Positions 1-10,300 of a DNA stretch of 64,000 bases are shown here, one piece after another; position 1 is the stretch's first letter; every line of letters begins with the position of its first letter. The translations under genes and the position numbers were made by a program. Source of the DNA: Kappaphycus alvarezii (lineage: Eukaryota > Rhodophyta > Florideophyceae > Gigartinales > Solieriaceae); contig NADL03000535.1 of NCBI GenBank assembly GCA_002205965.3, positions 1-64,000 of the forward strand. The letters run 5' to 3'. The notes under the pieces were generated by a model, which was given only the letters and a program-made list of their open reading frames with translations, was not told the DNA's origin and did no database searches.

Positions 1-83
1 AATGGTCCTCCCCTCATTTAATACAGGAAATGGTCCTCCCTTCACGTAAGACAGGAAATGGTCCTCCCCTCGTGTAATCCAGC
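1..83 (+). repeat. Three ~28-bp tandem repeats at the LTR start
   Basis: Three imperfect copies begin at about 1, 28 and 56. Each has the core AATGGTCCTCCC followed by a variable TCA/TCG-TAA-AC/CC-CAG tail. The same triple occurs at the start of the 3' LTR (7539-7621). Short tandem repeats at the start of U3 often bind transcription factors; that role here is inference. Confidence 0.75.
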
Positions 84-331
84 AACCTACAACGATCCCG
101 CCCCTAACTTCTCCAACCGTCATTTCCAAATTTACTTCCATTTTATCTAGATATTTTTATACTGTATTTAACCCTCTGAATCGACCCCGAATCAAGTCCC
201 TTTTCCCTTTTAGCTTACCTCCTCCTCCAAATTCGCCTTTTTTTGAGAAGAAGGGCGCAAATGCACTATTGCAAAATCCCTTGCAGATTTATTTTACCTA
301 TTCCTAATCTATAGAACCTGCCCCGGGAGCC

Positions 332-339
332 TATTTAAA
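332..339 (+). promoter_or_regulatory. Upstream TATA-like box (TATTTAAA) in the LTR
   Basis: TATTTAAA lies 22 bases before the first ATG of the LTR ORF (361) and about 110 bases before the second ATG (448). It is conserved in the 3' LTR (at about 7867). Its position suits transcription of the LTR-encoded ORF. No transcript start can be proven from the sequence. Confidence 0.45.
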
Positions 340-360
340 CCCCTTTATTCTAAGTTCCAA

Positions 361-1041
361 ATGCCCCCGATCATTTTACTCATCACCCCTCTCCCCCCAC
401 ACACCCAAAGCACCCACATTGCCTCCTGTTCCCCAACTTCTATCACAATGAGCAACCTTCGCCCCTCTGTCCCTATTTCCAAAAACCGCCCTTCCCGTTC
501 CATCAATGGCCTTCGTCTCGCCGCCTACGGGCCAACCGATGCCGACGACTACATCCGGCGGCAAACAAAGAAGCAAATCATCGAGTTCGTGCGCCGCCTC
601 TTCATAGAAGAAGAAGCGAGGGAGGTAAGTCCGGGAGAGGCTGAGAAGGTCGAGGAGGAGAGCGGGGAGTCCTTCGAGGAATGGTTAGCCCCTGAGCTAG
701 TGTACGAGGATCAGGAGGAGGAGGAGGAGGATGAGGAGGATGAGGAGGATGAGGAGGATGAGGAGGAGAAGAGGAGGAGGAGAGGAGGAGGAGGAGGAGA
801 GAGAGGAGAGGATGAGGCAACAGGGGGCATGGAAAGTGTTGGACCGGTGGGGCCTGGAATAGAGAGTATGGATCAAGTTGTGCCCACGATGGAACCGGAT
901 GGAGATATCTTTAGTAGTCTAGATATCTCCCAGGGGGAAATAGAGAGTTGTGAGCCATTCGCAGATATTTGTGGGGACTGCTTGGACAGCATGGATATTT
1001 TAGAGGAGTTGTTTGGATCTGATTTAGAGAATGGGAAATAA
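361..1041 (+). CDS. LTR-encoded acidic protein ORF, 226 codons
   Basis: An uninterrupted frame lies entirely inside the 5' LTR. The second ATG (448, MSNLRPSV) may be the real start: it follows CACA, and the preceding peptide is Pro/His/Ser-rich and poorly kept in the other LTR. After a basic N-terminus comes a helix-like stretch (TKKQIIEFVRRLFIEEEARE). Next is a Glu/Asp run at about residues 119-137, then an Arg/Gly tract, then an acidic C-terminus rich in D, E, S and C. No family is recognised. The 3' LTR copy is broken by at least three lesions, including a one-base loss near 8064 and a stop in the Glu run. It could act like accessory genes carried in U3 of other LTR elements, or be chance coding in GA-rich repeats. 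Confidence 0.5.
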   Translation: MPPIILLITPLPPHTQSTHIASCSPTSITMSNLRPSVPISKNRPSRSINGLRLAAYGPTDADDYIRRQTKKQIIEFVRRLFIEEEAREVSPGEAEKVEEESGESFEEWLAPELVYEDQEEEEEDEEDEEDEEDEEEKRRRRGGGGGERGEDEATGGMESVGPVGPGIESMDQVVPTMEPDGDIFSSLDISQGEIESCEPFADICGDCLDSMDILEELFGSDLENGK

Positions 1042-1169
1042 GAGGACCAAATTAATTGTTAGTTTCTTAAGTATCTTTTGCTTAGAGTATATTGTCCACA
1101 CAAAGTATTTTTATGCATTTCTTAGTATCTTCTGTAGTTTTGTTCGGACTTTAGGGGTAGCCAAAAGTC

Positions 1170-1177
1170 TATATAAG
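1170..1177 (+). promoter_or_regulatory. Downstream TATA box (TATATAAG) of the LTR
   Basis: TATATAAG lies about 310 bases before the LTR end and is kept in the 3' LTR (about 8719). It is a better consensus match than the box at 332 and is placed to start the genomic RNA that serves gag-pol, leaving about 280 bases of R-U5. The assignment rests on position and motif only. Confidence 0.5.
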
Positions 1178-1482
1178 CTGAGTAAACTGCTTCCTCATGG
1201 AGAGGTCAAGCAAGTTGGCAGACAACTTCAAGCCAAGTCCCGAGTAGTAGGAAGTTGAGAGTCAACTTCAGACCCAAGAAAACTTTTTCTTACGCTGGTC
1301 GCAGAGCGTCAGTGGTAGACCCTGCCCCTTTTATACTTGCTTGTAGCTTCTCAACTCTCTTCTATATACACTCCCTTTTGTTCGTTCAACAATACCACGG
1401 CAGCACTTTTGTCGCTCGCAACACCTCCTTCTCAGGGTAATTGGTTCTGAGGATCTTCCCCCGCCGATTTACCCCTATCATT

Positions 1483-1496
1483 TGGTACTCTTGTGG
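1483..1496 (+). other. Probable primer-binding site
   Basis: TGGTACTCTTGTGG starts two bases after the CA end of the LTR. A TGG start complements the CCA tail of a tRNA, as in most gypsy elements. The matching tRNA could not be named from sequence alone. Confidence 0.6.
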
Positions 1497-1569
1497 AGGG
1501 GGTTGCACCCGAGGTATTCGAGTTGAGCAGTAGTAAGGAACACTTCGGGGGGATTTCTTTTCTGTAATC

Positions 1570-3242
1570 ATGGATCTCAATGCTGCTCGTATAACGTTCA
1601 CAGGGGCAAGACTGAAGACGTTGAGGAGTTTCTTTACACATATGTCAACGTTGTGATGCGAGAGAAGGGCGATGAAGAGAAGGCCGCAAGTATCTTCGCC
1701 TATCTTCATGGTGACGCAAAGCACAAATATAAGTCCAAGTTTATCGACGGGTGGTCTCTTAACGGGAATGGGCGTAACTTCGGTGAGGTATGTGAGTGGC
1801 TTGTGAAAGAGTATGCTAAGGAGGTAGAACCAGATGAGATGATTCGTACCGCCATAGAGGCCCGGCTCAACTTCGACGATTTGTTAAGCTCATTGGTGTA
1901 CTTGTGTGATCTTTATGAAAAGGCTGGGTTCAACGCCCAAGCCAAGTACGGAATGCTGCGTAAGGCGGCTATGGGGGATAAGCGGCTCTCCGATTTCCTC
2001 CTCATCAAGGGCCCTCACACTTTTGATGAACTGAAGGGTACCATAGTAGAATTTGTCAAAAATTCGGAGACGTTTCAGTCACTGAGTGAGGTACCGAGGG
2101 AAACCCGCACATCGATGTCTATCGTACATCCTGAAAAGAATTATCAAAGGCCGGCTACTAGTGCAGCGGCATTAGAATCTGTCAGGAGCGATGTCAAAAA
2201 CTTGGAAGAAAGGTTGGAAACCCGATTCGATAATCGACTTGACATGATAACCTCGCAGTTGGAAAGCCTTACTCTTACCATTAAGAAGAACCAGTCTGGG
2301 GCCCCTAAGGCCGCAGAAGTCTGTTCTTACTGTCACAAGCCTGGACACTTTGCAAACAGGTGTCCTGATAATCCACATAGAAACACTCGTTGTGCAAAGT
2401 GCGGTCGATATGGGCATCATGAAAGTAACTGCTGGTCTAAAGACAACAGAAGAGCAAATTTATCGGAAGCAAGGAGTGAGTCAGGACCAGAGGTGAAAAT
2501 CTTACAAAATAGAAGGGATCAAAGGTTGACGGATGCCGGTAACGTATCCATCGCTGAAGAGATTAGTCAAGTCAATGTGACAAAAAGGGATGGGGAAGGG
2601 AACATTTTATCGAAGAAACCTAGGCTAGAGTATGGAATGCTGGAGCATATCCCAGCACCTGTACCTCCTCGAACCAAGAGGTCTGATCAAGTTGTTCCAG
2701 GAGTGGGAGTCACTCCGGCCAAGAAGACGAAAAAGAGTAAGAAAGTTAAGAGTATCTCTAAGGACGTACTAGAGTATGTGAAGAGGTACAATTTGGTGGC
2801 TGAGCTTGCATCGGCCCCAACTGGGATAACGTTTGGTCAACTTTTGAGGGGCGACGCAGAGGATGCGAGAAAAGAACTCAAAAAAATTATCAGGTCTAAT
2901 AAGTCCGCTAAGGGTAAGAAACTGTTTCTTCAATCGGCCTCGACAGCACCAAGACGTCTTAAGCTGGTACCAGTCAAAGTATTGGGTATGAAAACCCAAG
3001 CTCTCTTCGATTCGGGTGCTGTTCCAAACCTCATTTCAGAAACTTTGGTGACAGATCTAGGTCTCGAAATTACTCCAACGACTCGAAAAATAACTGTAGC
3101 GGATGGAACCGTCTCAAAATGCATGGGCACTGTTGACAAGGTTTCCGTGTTCTTTGGGGACTCTAAAGTTGATGTAGACTTTCTTGTCATGCCGGATCTC
3201 CCTTTCGATGCAATCATTGGCTGCCCACAATGGAAAGACTAG
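1570..3242 (+). pseudogene. gag-pro: Gypsy gag-protease with one early frameshift
   Basis: A start at 1570 (MDLNAARI) runs into a TGA after about 27 codons. The gag reading is in another frame, open from before 1653 to the TAG at 3240, so one indel lies near 1600-1610. The open part (529 codons from 1653) has an alpha-helical capsid-like region, a charged coiled-coil-like stretch near residues 175-215, two CX2CX4HX4C zinc knuckles (2322-2363 and 2391-2432), a Lys-rich linker, and a protease with a D-S-G-A active site at 3009-3020. The product would package RNA and cleave the polyprotein. The protease is in frame with gag, whereas in many gypsy elements it belongs to pol. RT continues in another frame that overlaps this end. 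Confidence 0.85.
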
Positions 3243-4945
3243 GACATGCATTGACTTGGGCAACCAAATGGTTTCAGTTAATATTGACGGCAGAACCGTG
3301 AAGATGCCCCTGGATTTCGACAAAAGCACGCATCCTGAAGATTTAAAAGAAACGGACAGTGAAGATTTCACTTCTAGCTATGACAGCGAAGATTCGGAAC
3401 CAACTAACACTTTCAGAAGTGGAAAAGGGTACCCTCGGGGGTTAATGAACATGGCATGGGACGATTATGATTCCGGGTTTGAAACAGATGACGACTGGGA
3501 TTCTAGGATAAGTTTGAAACCCGAATGTGTTTCTTTTTGCGATGATATCGAATCAAAGGACAGAATTCGGAGCATGAAAGAAGATTACCTTTGCAAAGAA
3601 AATAAGAATACGGCGAACTCCATATATGAAGATGTGAGCACGACGGAAGAGGTCCTTCAAAATATTGAGGTTGGGGATCAAGAAGAAAAAGGGCGCCAAA
3701 TGGCAGAAATCCAAGGAAAAGTGCAGCACCTTCCCGCCCCCGCCTCACTGAAAATATCCGACATGTTAACATCTTCCGAAGTAATTGCATGGAGCGTTTC
3801 AGATTTGAGACAAGCAAGTGTACCGGTTACTCACTCGTTCGAACTTACCGACACTCAACCGATTTACCACAAGCCTAGACGTCAACCGCCAAAATATGAC
3901 CAATTTATCTCAGAAAATGTTACAAGTATGCTGAAAAATGATATTATTCGACCAGTTTCATCCCCATGGTCGTTTCCAGTTGTGGTCGCACCAAAGAAGG
4001 ATGGAAAGCTGCGTTTTTGCGTCGATTACCGACAACTGAACCAGAGAATGATACCCGATCGATTTCCGATTCCGAACATGGAGGAGATCCTCGAGGACCT
4101 GAAGGACGGGAGATATTTCACCTCAATTGACCTTTACACTGGCTATTGGCAGATTCCATTGGATGAAAAATGTAAGGAAAAAACAACCTTTACCAGCAAA
4201 GCCGGTACGTTCAGGTTCGAAGTGATGCCTTTTGGTCTCATGAATGCACCAGCTACATTCCAAAGAATGATGAACGAGGTTTTGAAAGGACTTCCATTCG
4301 CAAGAGTCTTATCGATTATGTCGTCATATTCTCAGAAACATTGGATCAGCACATCTCGCACGTCAATAAAGACAGTTGTGGAGAGGATATCGGAGTATAG
4401 CTTGAAAATTAAGTTGAGCAAATGCTTCTTTGCGAAAACTTCTATCCATTACTCGCATATCGTCGACCAAGAGGAATTAGAGTGGATCCAGAGAAAACGA
4501 AAAAAATAAAGTTGGCACCAAGGCCCGCTTCAAAGACGGAGGTCCGAAGCTTCTTAGGACTGGCCTCATATTACAGAAGATATATCAAAGATTTCGCCAG
4601 ACTGCAGCACCGTACATGCCAGCACTACGAAGAACGGAAAATTTTACTGGAACAAGGAAATGGAAACTGCATTTCAGGAGCTTAAAGATAAGCTATGTGT
4701 CCCCAGTTCTCATGTACCCAGATTTCAAGAGACCATTCGTTGTGGAGACAGATGCCTCAGAACGGTCTTTGGGTGCCGTTTGTCCCAAAAAGATGAAACG
4801 AAGACTATACCCTGTTCAATTCGCAAGCCGAACTCTGAATGATGCGGAAAAGAGATACTCAGTCTGCGAGAAAGAAGCGCTAGCTGTCGTCTTCGCGCTT
4901 AAAAAGTTTCGCGTATACTTTTATCACTCGAGAAATTTGTCTTGA
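3184..4945 (+). pseudogene. pol: Gypsy reverse transcriptase and RNase H, broken
   Basis: The 3184-4509 frame overlaps the gag-protease end by about 59 bases in a different frame. After an acidic spacer it shows RT motifs: a PVSSPWSFPVV segment, KLRFCVDYRQLN, SIDLYTGYWQIPL (first catalytic Asp near 4129) and MPFGLMNAPATFQ. At 4306-4320 the catalytic box does not read Y-I-D-D in any frame: indels shift the frame just before and after it, and the closest reading is L-I-D-Y. RT then runs to 4509, and RNase H continues in two further frames to about 4945, with VETDAS near 4745 and EKEALAVVFALKKFR. The enzyme would copy element RNA into DNA and remove the RNA. This copy cannot encode an active form. 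Confidence 0.88.
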
Positions 4946-5216
4946 TAACTGATCACCAGGCACTTAAAACAGCATTCCAAAAGAAGGATGTACATCACCG
5001 CTTGGCCCGATGGCTCGACATTTCGCAGAATATCGGTTTGAAATTGTGTATAGACCCGGACGCAATAATCAGCCTGCCGATTACCTATCCCGCTTGAGGA
5101 CGCACTGATTAAAATGAAAAGCTTCGGAGGACATCGTCGGAGTCGCCGAGTTGCAGTTGCCGAACGATAACGAGTACGAAGCTAATATTCACGGACTGAT
5201 CAAATTCCTCGATGGA

Positions 5217-6400
5217 CTAGAAATGAGAAAGGTTGATCTTGAACACCGAAATTGGGTACGCAGGAATCAAAAGGCTTTTACATTGTGGAATGGGAAACTT
5301 TTCCGGCACACTAAAGCCGGTCCCGACTAGTGGCCCTTTGAAAGAAAGAATGAAGATCTTGAGGACTTTCCATGATGAGCTAGGGCATTGGGATCTCGAA
5401 ACAACCAAACATTCGTAACTGAGAGATTCTGGTGGCCGGTATCCATAAGGACGTCTATAATTCGTGAAAAGCTGCGACAACTGCCAAAATTCACTCCAAT
5501 ACGGAAGTATAAGACAACTCTAAGTTTTCCAGTTTCCGGTCTCTTTGAAACCTTCTCAATTGACTTCGCGGCCCGTTCAAGGAAACTTCTTCCGGAAACA
5601 AATATCTCCTTATAGGGGTGGAACATCTTACTGGATGGCCAATAGCAGTTGCAGTCGAGGAGGCAAATGCTGAGGTGGTACTGAGATTCATCGAAAAAGA
5701 AATAATTGAACGTTTGGTCTTCCAAAAAGGATCATCTCGGATAACGCCCTTTGTTTTACTGCAACTTCACTGCTTCGTTTTTTGGAAGAGAAAGGGATTC
5801 AGCTGAAGACCGTTCTCGCATACGCTCCTATGTCCAACGGGAAAGCGGAGAGGATGATTGGAACCATCAAACGAGCAATATCGAAAACTATGTTGGAGAA
5901 TGAAATCCAGTGGAAGATGCCTTACAAAAGTGTTATACGGCTACGTCGAAGAAGAGGAAGAAATGGACGCTCACCATTCGAGCTAATGTACGGAAGGGCT
6001 CCTAGAATGTTACAGAGAGACATGGAAACAAATATTATCGATGAAGAGAGTAGGGAAGTTGAACTACTGGCCACCGAAGGCTGGAGATCACACCGCGCGC
6101 TAACACAGACAAGAATAAGGATGCAGAACCTGCAGTCAGAACCTTTTCAGTTGGCTCTAAAGTACTTGTAGTACATGGAAAAGCAATGCAGCAGGCTGTG
6201 AAGTGGCCGGCCTTCCAAACCAAGTACTCGAACCCTTGCATCGTCACGGAGGAAAGACACCCGCACTATCAGCTCTGTTCAAGCTCAGGGAAATCAAGGA
6301 GGGCCATCCATGCACGTCGTCTGGTCCCTTACCATCAGAGGCCTGAAGAATTCCTTCTCACAGGACTATGCGCAACCACGGGGCATACTCATCTTTAACT
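5217..6400 (+). pseudogene. int: Gypsy integrase, broken into several frames
   Basis: An HHCC-type zinc region is visible in pieces: HDELGH near 5371 and CDNC near 5473. Catalytic core pieces follow: SIDFAA near 5557, a second Asp region near 5740, and NGKAERMIGTIK near 5836 with the Glu codon at 5848. A chromatin-end segment rich in RPF/YGRAP-type residues then runs to about 6400. At least four frame changes separate these pieces. The family joins element DNA to the chromosome in the nucleus; this copy is inactive. Bases 4946-5216 carry the end of RNase H and the connection region in shifted frames. Confidence 0.82.
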
Positions 6401-6503
6401 ATAGAATGATTCCTATGGGAGGAAAAAGGGCCTGGGAATGGATCATCTCGGTTACGCGGGACTACTACGAACTCCACGTAATCATCCATTTCTACATTAA
6501 TAT

Positions 6504-7490
6504 ATGCCTATGTTTCGTACGTTGAACGGACCATTGCTACCTGAAGAAGATTTCCGACTATTAATAAGAGTTCTATTTTCATTCCAAAACGGAAGGTTCA
6601 CGGAAGCAGGTCCAGAGTTTGTGGAGGTAATATATCATTACTCTATAGGAAGATATGGAATGGTAGCTGCTGGAGACTTGTCGCAAACGTATCTGAATAT
6701 TATCCGTCCAATTTACGTATTTCTCAAGAACAACCAAGATGTGCGACTGAGAGGTTACGCCTTACCCCGGATATGGAATACAGGCTGGTCCCGTATCCTC
6801 TATGGGAACCTTACGTTTCTCCGCCACAAATTGGGAACGTTGGAGGCGGCGAGGATCCTCCTGAAGCAGTGATGATGACCAGAGGAGGACCTTCAGGAGA
6901 CAACAACCCGCCCAGAAGAGGTTCCGGTCGTCCCCGAGAGGACCTCGTGCAGGTCCCAGTACGTCAGGAGCTGGTCGCGGCCATTCATCGGGATCGTCCC
7001 CACAACTTCATCTCTAGCTCTCCTTCACAACCATGCACAGCATACAGTCGGAAGAAGAAGATTATCTTTTTGGCTGCGCAATATCTCGAGGATGCGAACG
7101 ATGCGCAGGTCATTTCTTATTTCATGATAAGCATCTGTTTATTTTTAGGCGCTACATGGACCGCACTTATCTTACGAAGATTCGTTCTTGATGATGCGCG
7201 TCTTCTTTTCTTATCGACATCCATTCCTCCGGCATCTTCCAAAGAGTTTGCATATCACATATATTTTTTCACTCCTGGAAGATTCGGAAGAGTCACGGAA
7301 GAAGAATTTATTCAACCCCACCTCGATGTTATCAAACACTATATAAGGCTATGCTAAAAGTGAGGTACCAGTAATGCGAACCTACTTTTTAGAGCATCAT
7401 ATTGGTAATCAGTTGCATCCGTATCCGTTTGAGAGACCATACATTTTATCAATAAGACAGCGAACACTAACGGAAGCAGAAGAAGAGCAG
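6504..7490 (+). pseudogene. Third reading region downstream of integrase, with an internal repeat
   Basis: Open stretches at 6504-6872 and 6773-7357, with a continuation in another frame to the TGA near 7490, appear to derive from one protein. They join by frame changes near 6745 and 7355. I do not recognise the family. The two halves resemble each other. Unit 1 has YHYSIGRYGMV, then QTYLNIIRPIY and EYRLVPYPLWEPYV. Unit 2 has YHIYFFTPGRFGRV, then QPHLDVIKHYI and NQLHPYPFERPYI. A Gly/Pro/Arg-rich spacer near 6870-6990 lies between them. One hydrophobic stretch (ISICLFLGATWTALIL) precedes unit 2. The position matches that of env-like or accessory genes in some gypsy elements, but no envelope hallmark is seen, so function is unknown. 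Confidence 0.5.
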
Positions 7491-7511
7491 TGACGACCCG
7501 GTACGTTCGCC

Positions 7512-7524
7512 TTGAGGAAGGGGG
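7512..7524 (+). other. Polypurine tract of the gypsy element
   Basis: TTGAGGAAGGGG ends directly at the TGTGTAATAC start of the 3' LTR. It is the expected primer site for plus-strand synthesis, and it fixes the LTR start at 7525 (or 7527 if TGTAATAC is the true end). Confidence 0.75.
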
Positions 7525-9033
7525 TGTGTAATACAAAAAATGGTCCTCCCCTCATTTAATACAGGAAATGGTCCTCCCTTCACGTAATACAAGAAATGGT
7601 CCTCCCCTCGTGTAATCCAGCAACCTACAACGATCTCGCCCCTAACTTCTCCCACCGTCATTTCCAAATTTACTTCCATTTTATCTAGATATTTTATACT
7701 GTATTTAATCCTCTGAATCGACCCGAATCAAGTCCCTTTTCCCTTTTAGCTTACCTCCTCCTCCAAATTCGCCTTTTTGTGAAGAAGGGCGCAAATGCAC
7801 TACTGCAAAATCTCTTGCAGATTTATTTTACCTATTCCTAATCTATAGAACCTGCCCCGGGAGCCTATTTAAACCCCTTTATTCTAAGTTCCAAATGCCC
7901 CCGATCATTTACTCATCACCCCTCTCCCCCACACACCCAAAACACCCTACATTGCATCCCGTTCCCCAACGTCTATCAAAATGAACAACCTTCGCCCCTG
8001 TGCCCCTATTTCCAAAAACCGCCCCTCCGGTCCCATCAATGGCCTTCGTCTCGCCGCCTACGGCCAACCGATGCCGACGACTACATCCGGCGGCAAACAA
8101 AGAAGCAAATCATCGAGTTCGTTCGCCGCCTCTTCATAGAAGAAGAAGCGAGGGAGGTAAGTCCTGGAGAGGCTGAGAAGGTCGAGGAGGAGAGCGGGGA
8201 GTCCTTCGAGGAATGGTTAGCCCCTGAGCTAGTGTACGAGGCTCAGGAGGAGGAGGAGGAAGAGGAGTAAGAGGAAGAGGATGAGGAGGAGGAAGAGGAT
8301 GAGGAGGAGGAAGAGGAGGAGGACGAGGAGGATGGGGAGGAGGACGAGGACGAGGACGAGGAGGATGAGAGAACAGGGGGCATGGAAAGTGTTGGACTGG
8401 TGGGGCCTGGAATGGAGAGTATGGATCAAGTTGTGCCCGCGATGGAACCGGATGGAGATATCTTTAGTAGTCTAGATATCTCCCAGGGGAAATAGAGAGC
8501 TGTGAGCCATTCGCAGATATTTGTGGGGACTGCTTGGACAGCATGGATATTTTAGAGGAGTTGTTTGGATCTGATTTAGAGAATGGGAAATAAGAGGACC
8601 AAATTAATGTTAGTTTCTTAAGTATCTTTTGCTTAGAGTATATTGTCCACACAAAGTATTTTTATGCATTTCTTGGTATCTTCTGTAGTTTTGTTCGGAC
8701 TTTAGGGTAGCCAAAAGTCTATATAAGCTGAGTGAACTGCTTCCTCATGGAGAAGTCAAGCAATTTGGCAGACAACTTCAAGTCAAGTCCCAAATAGTTA
8801 GGAAGTTGAGAGTCAACTTCAGACCCAAGAAAACTTTTTCTTACGCTAGTCGCAGAGCGTCTGTGGTAGACCCTGCCCCTTTTATACTTGCTTGTAGCTT
8901 TCTCAACTCTCTTCTATATACACTCCCTTTTGTTCGTTCAACAATACCACGGTAGCACTTTTGTCGCTCGCAACACCTCCTTCTCAGGGTAATTGGTTCT
9001 GAAGATTTCTTCCCCGCCGATTTACCCCTATCA
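7525..9033 (+). repeat. 3' LTR of the gypsy element
   Basis: This matches the 5' LTR from its TG start after the polypurine tract to the CCCCTATCA end. Its copy of the acidic ORF (from about 7893 or 7981) is disrupted: one G fewer in the GCCTACGG tract, a TAA inside the Glu-coding repeat near 8268, and one G fewer before the AAATAGAG stretch near 8488. Sequence after 9033 (CATGG...) is unrelated to the primer site, which confirms the boundary. Confidence 0.9.
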
Positions 9034-9265
9034 CATGGCACACCAAATTTACATCTTGAAGAGGCTTTTTAAATGGAGCAAGACGATCAAATTTTCAATG
9101 GTATCTGCTAAGGAAGCCAAAAGGACGGATGTACCTGATATGATGAGATCACTCTCCAAACTTGATTCAATACGGAATACCCTTCATTGCTGAATGACGA
9201 ACGATGTTCCTGGCCTGCACTACATGCTCAACAACCACAGGCTAGTACTTCACAGGTAGTTTCTC

Positions 9266-9841
9266 CTAAAACAGAGATGTGAGTGCAAGTGATAATATTA
9301 TCCCATTTCTGCGCTCAGCCAATCCACTAGAGAATGATGTGTAAGGTTTGGTAGTTCCGACAATCACGCTTTCATCATTAAGTGAGATCATTTCTTTCTG
9401 AAACTCACCACCACCATCAAAATGGCGTGATTTGACAGTGTTTCCAGAGTGACATTCAATCAGGCGCACTGCAGAAAGTATAAATCGGCAAACACCTCCT
9501 TTCGCTTTTAACGACGAGTCCATGACGAGACGAGACCTTTCAACCGTGAGGGCAACAAATGATCCATGAATTGAATGAGAATCCGGATTGATATTTCCCT
9601 TGACGTCTACATGTAGATGAACTGGCTTTAATGCTTTAGTAAGCGAACCACTAAACATATTTTGATACTTTCTGGTGAGTAGGTGCTCGCATGAGGTTTT
9701 TCGACACTTCAACTGCGGTATTTCACCATAAGAAATCAGTTGTAGAATAATTTCCTGCGTTCCAGCATGAGCAGGTCGATTGTGCCATGCTAAAATATAT
9801 CGATCATGGATCATTCCTTTAGATCCATCACTATGTTGCAT
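9266..9841 (-). pseudogene. Ty1/copia-type integrase fragment
   Basis: The frame of 191 codons reads as the integrase part of a copia polyprotein: WHNRPAHAG and a C-x4-C pair resembling the zinc-binding GAG-pre-integrase region, then HVDVKG (first Asp), HFDGGGEF (second Asp) and GLAERRNG (catalytic Glu). The spacing between second Asp and Glu is about two residues shorter than the usual D-x35-E. The fragment is cut off on the gypsy side; 9034-9265 shows no continuation I can assign. The protein would integrate element DNA; this piece is a relic. Confidence 0.78.
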
Positions 9842-9849
9842 AGAGTGAA

Positions 9850-10300
9850 CAAGTTGTTATCTTTTTCCTCAGTATTTCGGGCACAATTTAATACAGATTC
9901 TGTTAAGTCAGATTCTTTGGACAGCGCGTTAATTACCTTTATCTGTTTCAGCACTTTAATTGCACTCCGTTTCGAAATTCAGATCAGCGTCCGAGCTCAT
10001 TTTGCTTACAGTAACACCATAATCATCATCGTCCTTTTCAGTTCGATTAGATGAGCTAGTGGCAGCAGTACCATCATCACTACTGGAATCAACCTCAACA
10101 TTGCCACTTTTATCACTGATTTTTTCAATTAAGACTGATCGGACAACATTCATCATTGGATGGTCAGTGCTTGAGCATTCGTTGTTGACAAAAGCATTCC
10201 AAATACTTCCTTGTCTATCTTAAATGTAATAAAGATCATCAGTTCCTCCCAGGACATATCTAATTACGCGATATTCGTCCTCAACATCAATTAAAAAGCC
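9850..10300 (-). pseudogene. Minus-strand copia-type remnant, likely post-integrase linker
   Basis: Read on the minus strand, 10300 to 9956 gives GFLIDVEDEYRVIR, a stop, and then an acidic Ser/Asp-rich stretch (66 codons, 10156-9956). That resembles the segment that follows integrase in copia polyproteins. It lies on the wrong side of the integrase fragment at 9266-9841, so either two partial copies abut or a rearrangement occurred. The assignment is tentative. Confidence 0.35.

Larger units (their letters stand above)
1..1480 (+). repeat. 5' LTR of the gypsy element (first ~14 bp outside the window)
   Basis: The segment matches 7539-9033 throughout with scattered substitutions and small indels. 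Its end is fixed at the CA of CCCCTATCA (1480), because the match with the 3' copy stops there and a TGG primer site begins two bases later. The length of about 1.5 kb leaves room for the 226-codon ORF at 361-1041. Two TATA-like boxes are present, at 332 and 1170. Confidence 0.9.
1..9033 (+). mobile_element. Ty3/gypsy LTR retrotransposon, near full length, decayed
   Basis: Two LTRs of about 1.5 kb (1-1480 and 7525-9033) bracket a primer-binding-like site, gag with two CCHC knuckles, an aspartic protease, RT, RNase H, integrase and a polypurine tract. RT lies before integrase, the Ty3/gypsy order. The window opens about 14 bases inside the 5' LTR, judged by comparison with the 3' copy, so the upstream target duplication cannot be seen. 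Frameshifts and stops interrupt gag, RT, RNase H and integrase, and the two LTRs differ by many substitutions and indels, so this is an old, non-autonomous copy. A reading region downstream of integrase and an ORF inside the LTR are extra to the basic gypsy plan. Confidence 0.93.

Noticed and set aside
602..820. Minus-strand Leu/Ser/Pro-rich frame opposite the Glu-coding tract
   Set aside because: It is the antisense of the GAG/GAN repeat of the LTR ORF; low-complexity shadow.
6504..7490. Envelope gene of an errantivirus-like element
   Set aside because: No signal peptide, fusion motif or C-terminal anchor was visible; only one hydrophobic stretch in a duplicated soluble-looking domain.
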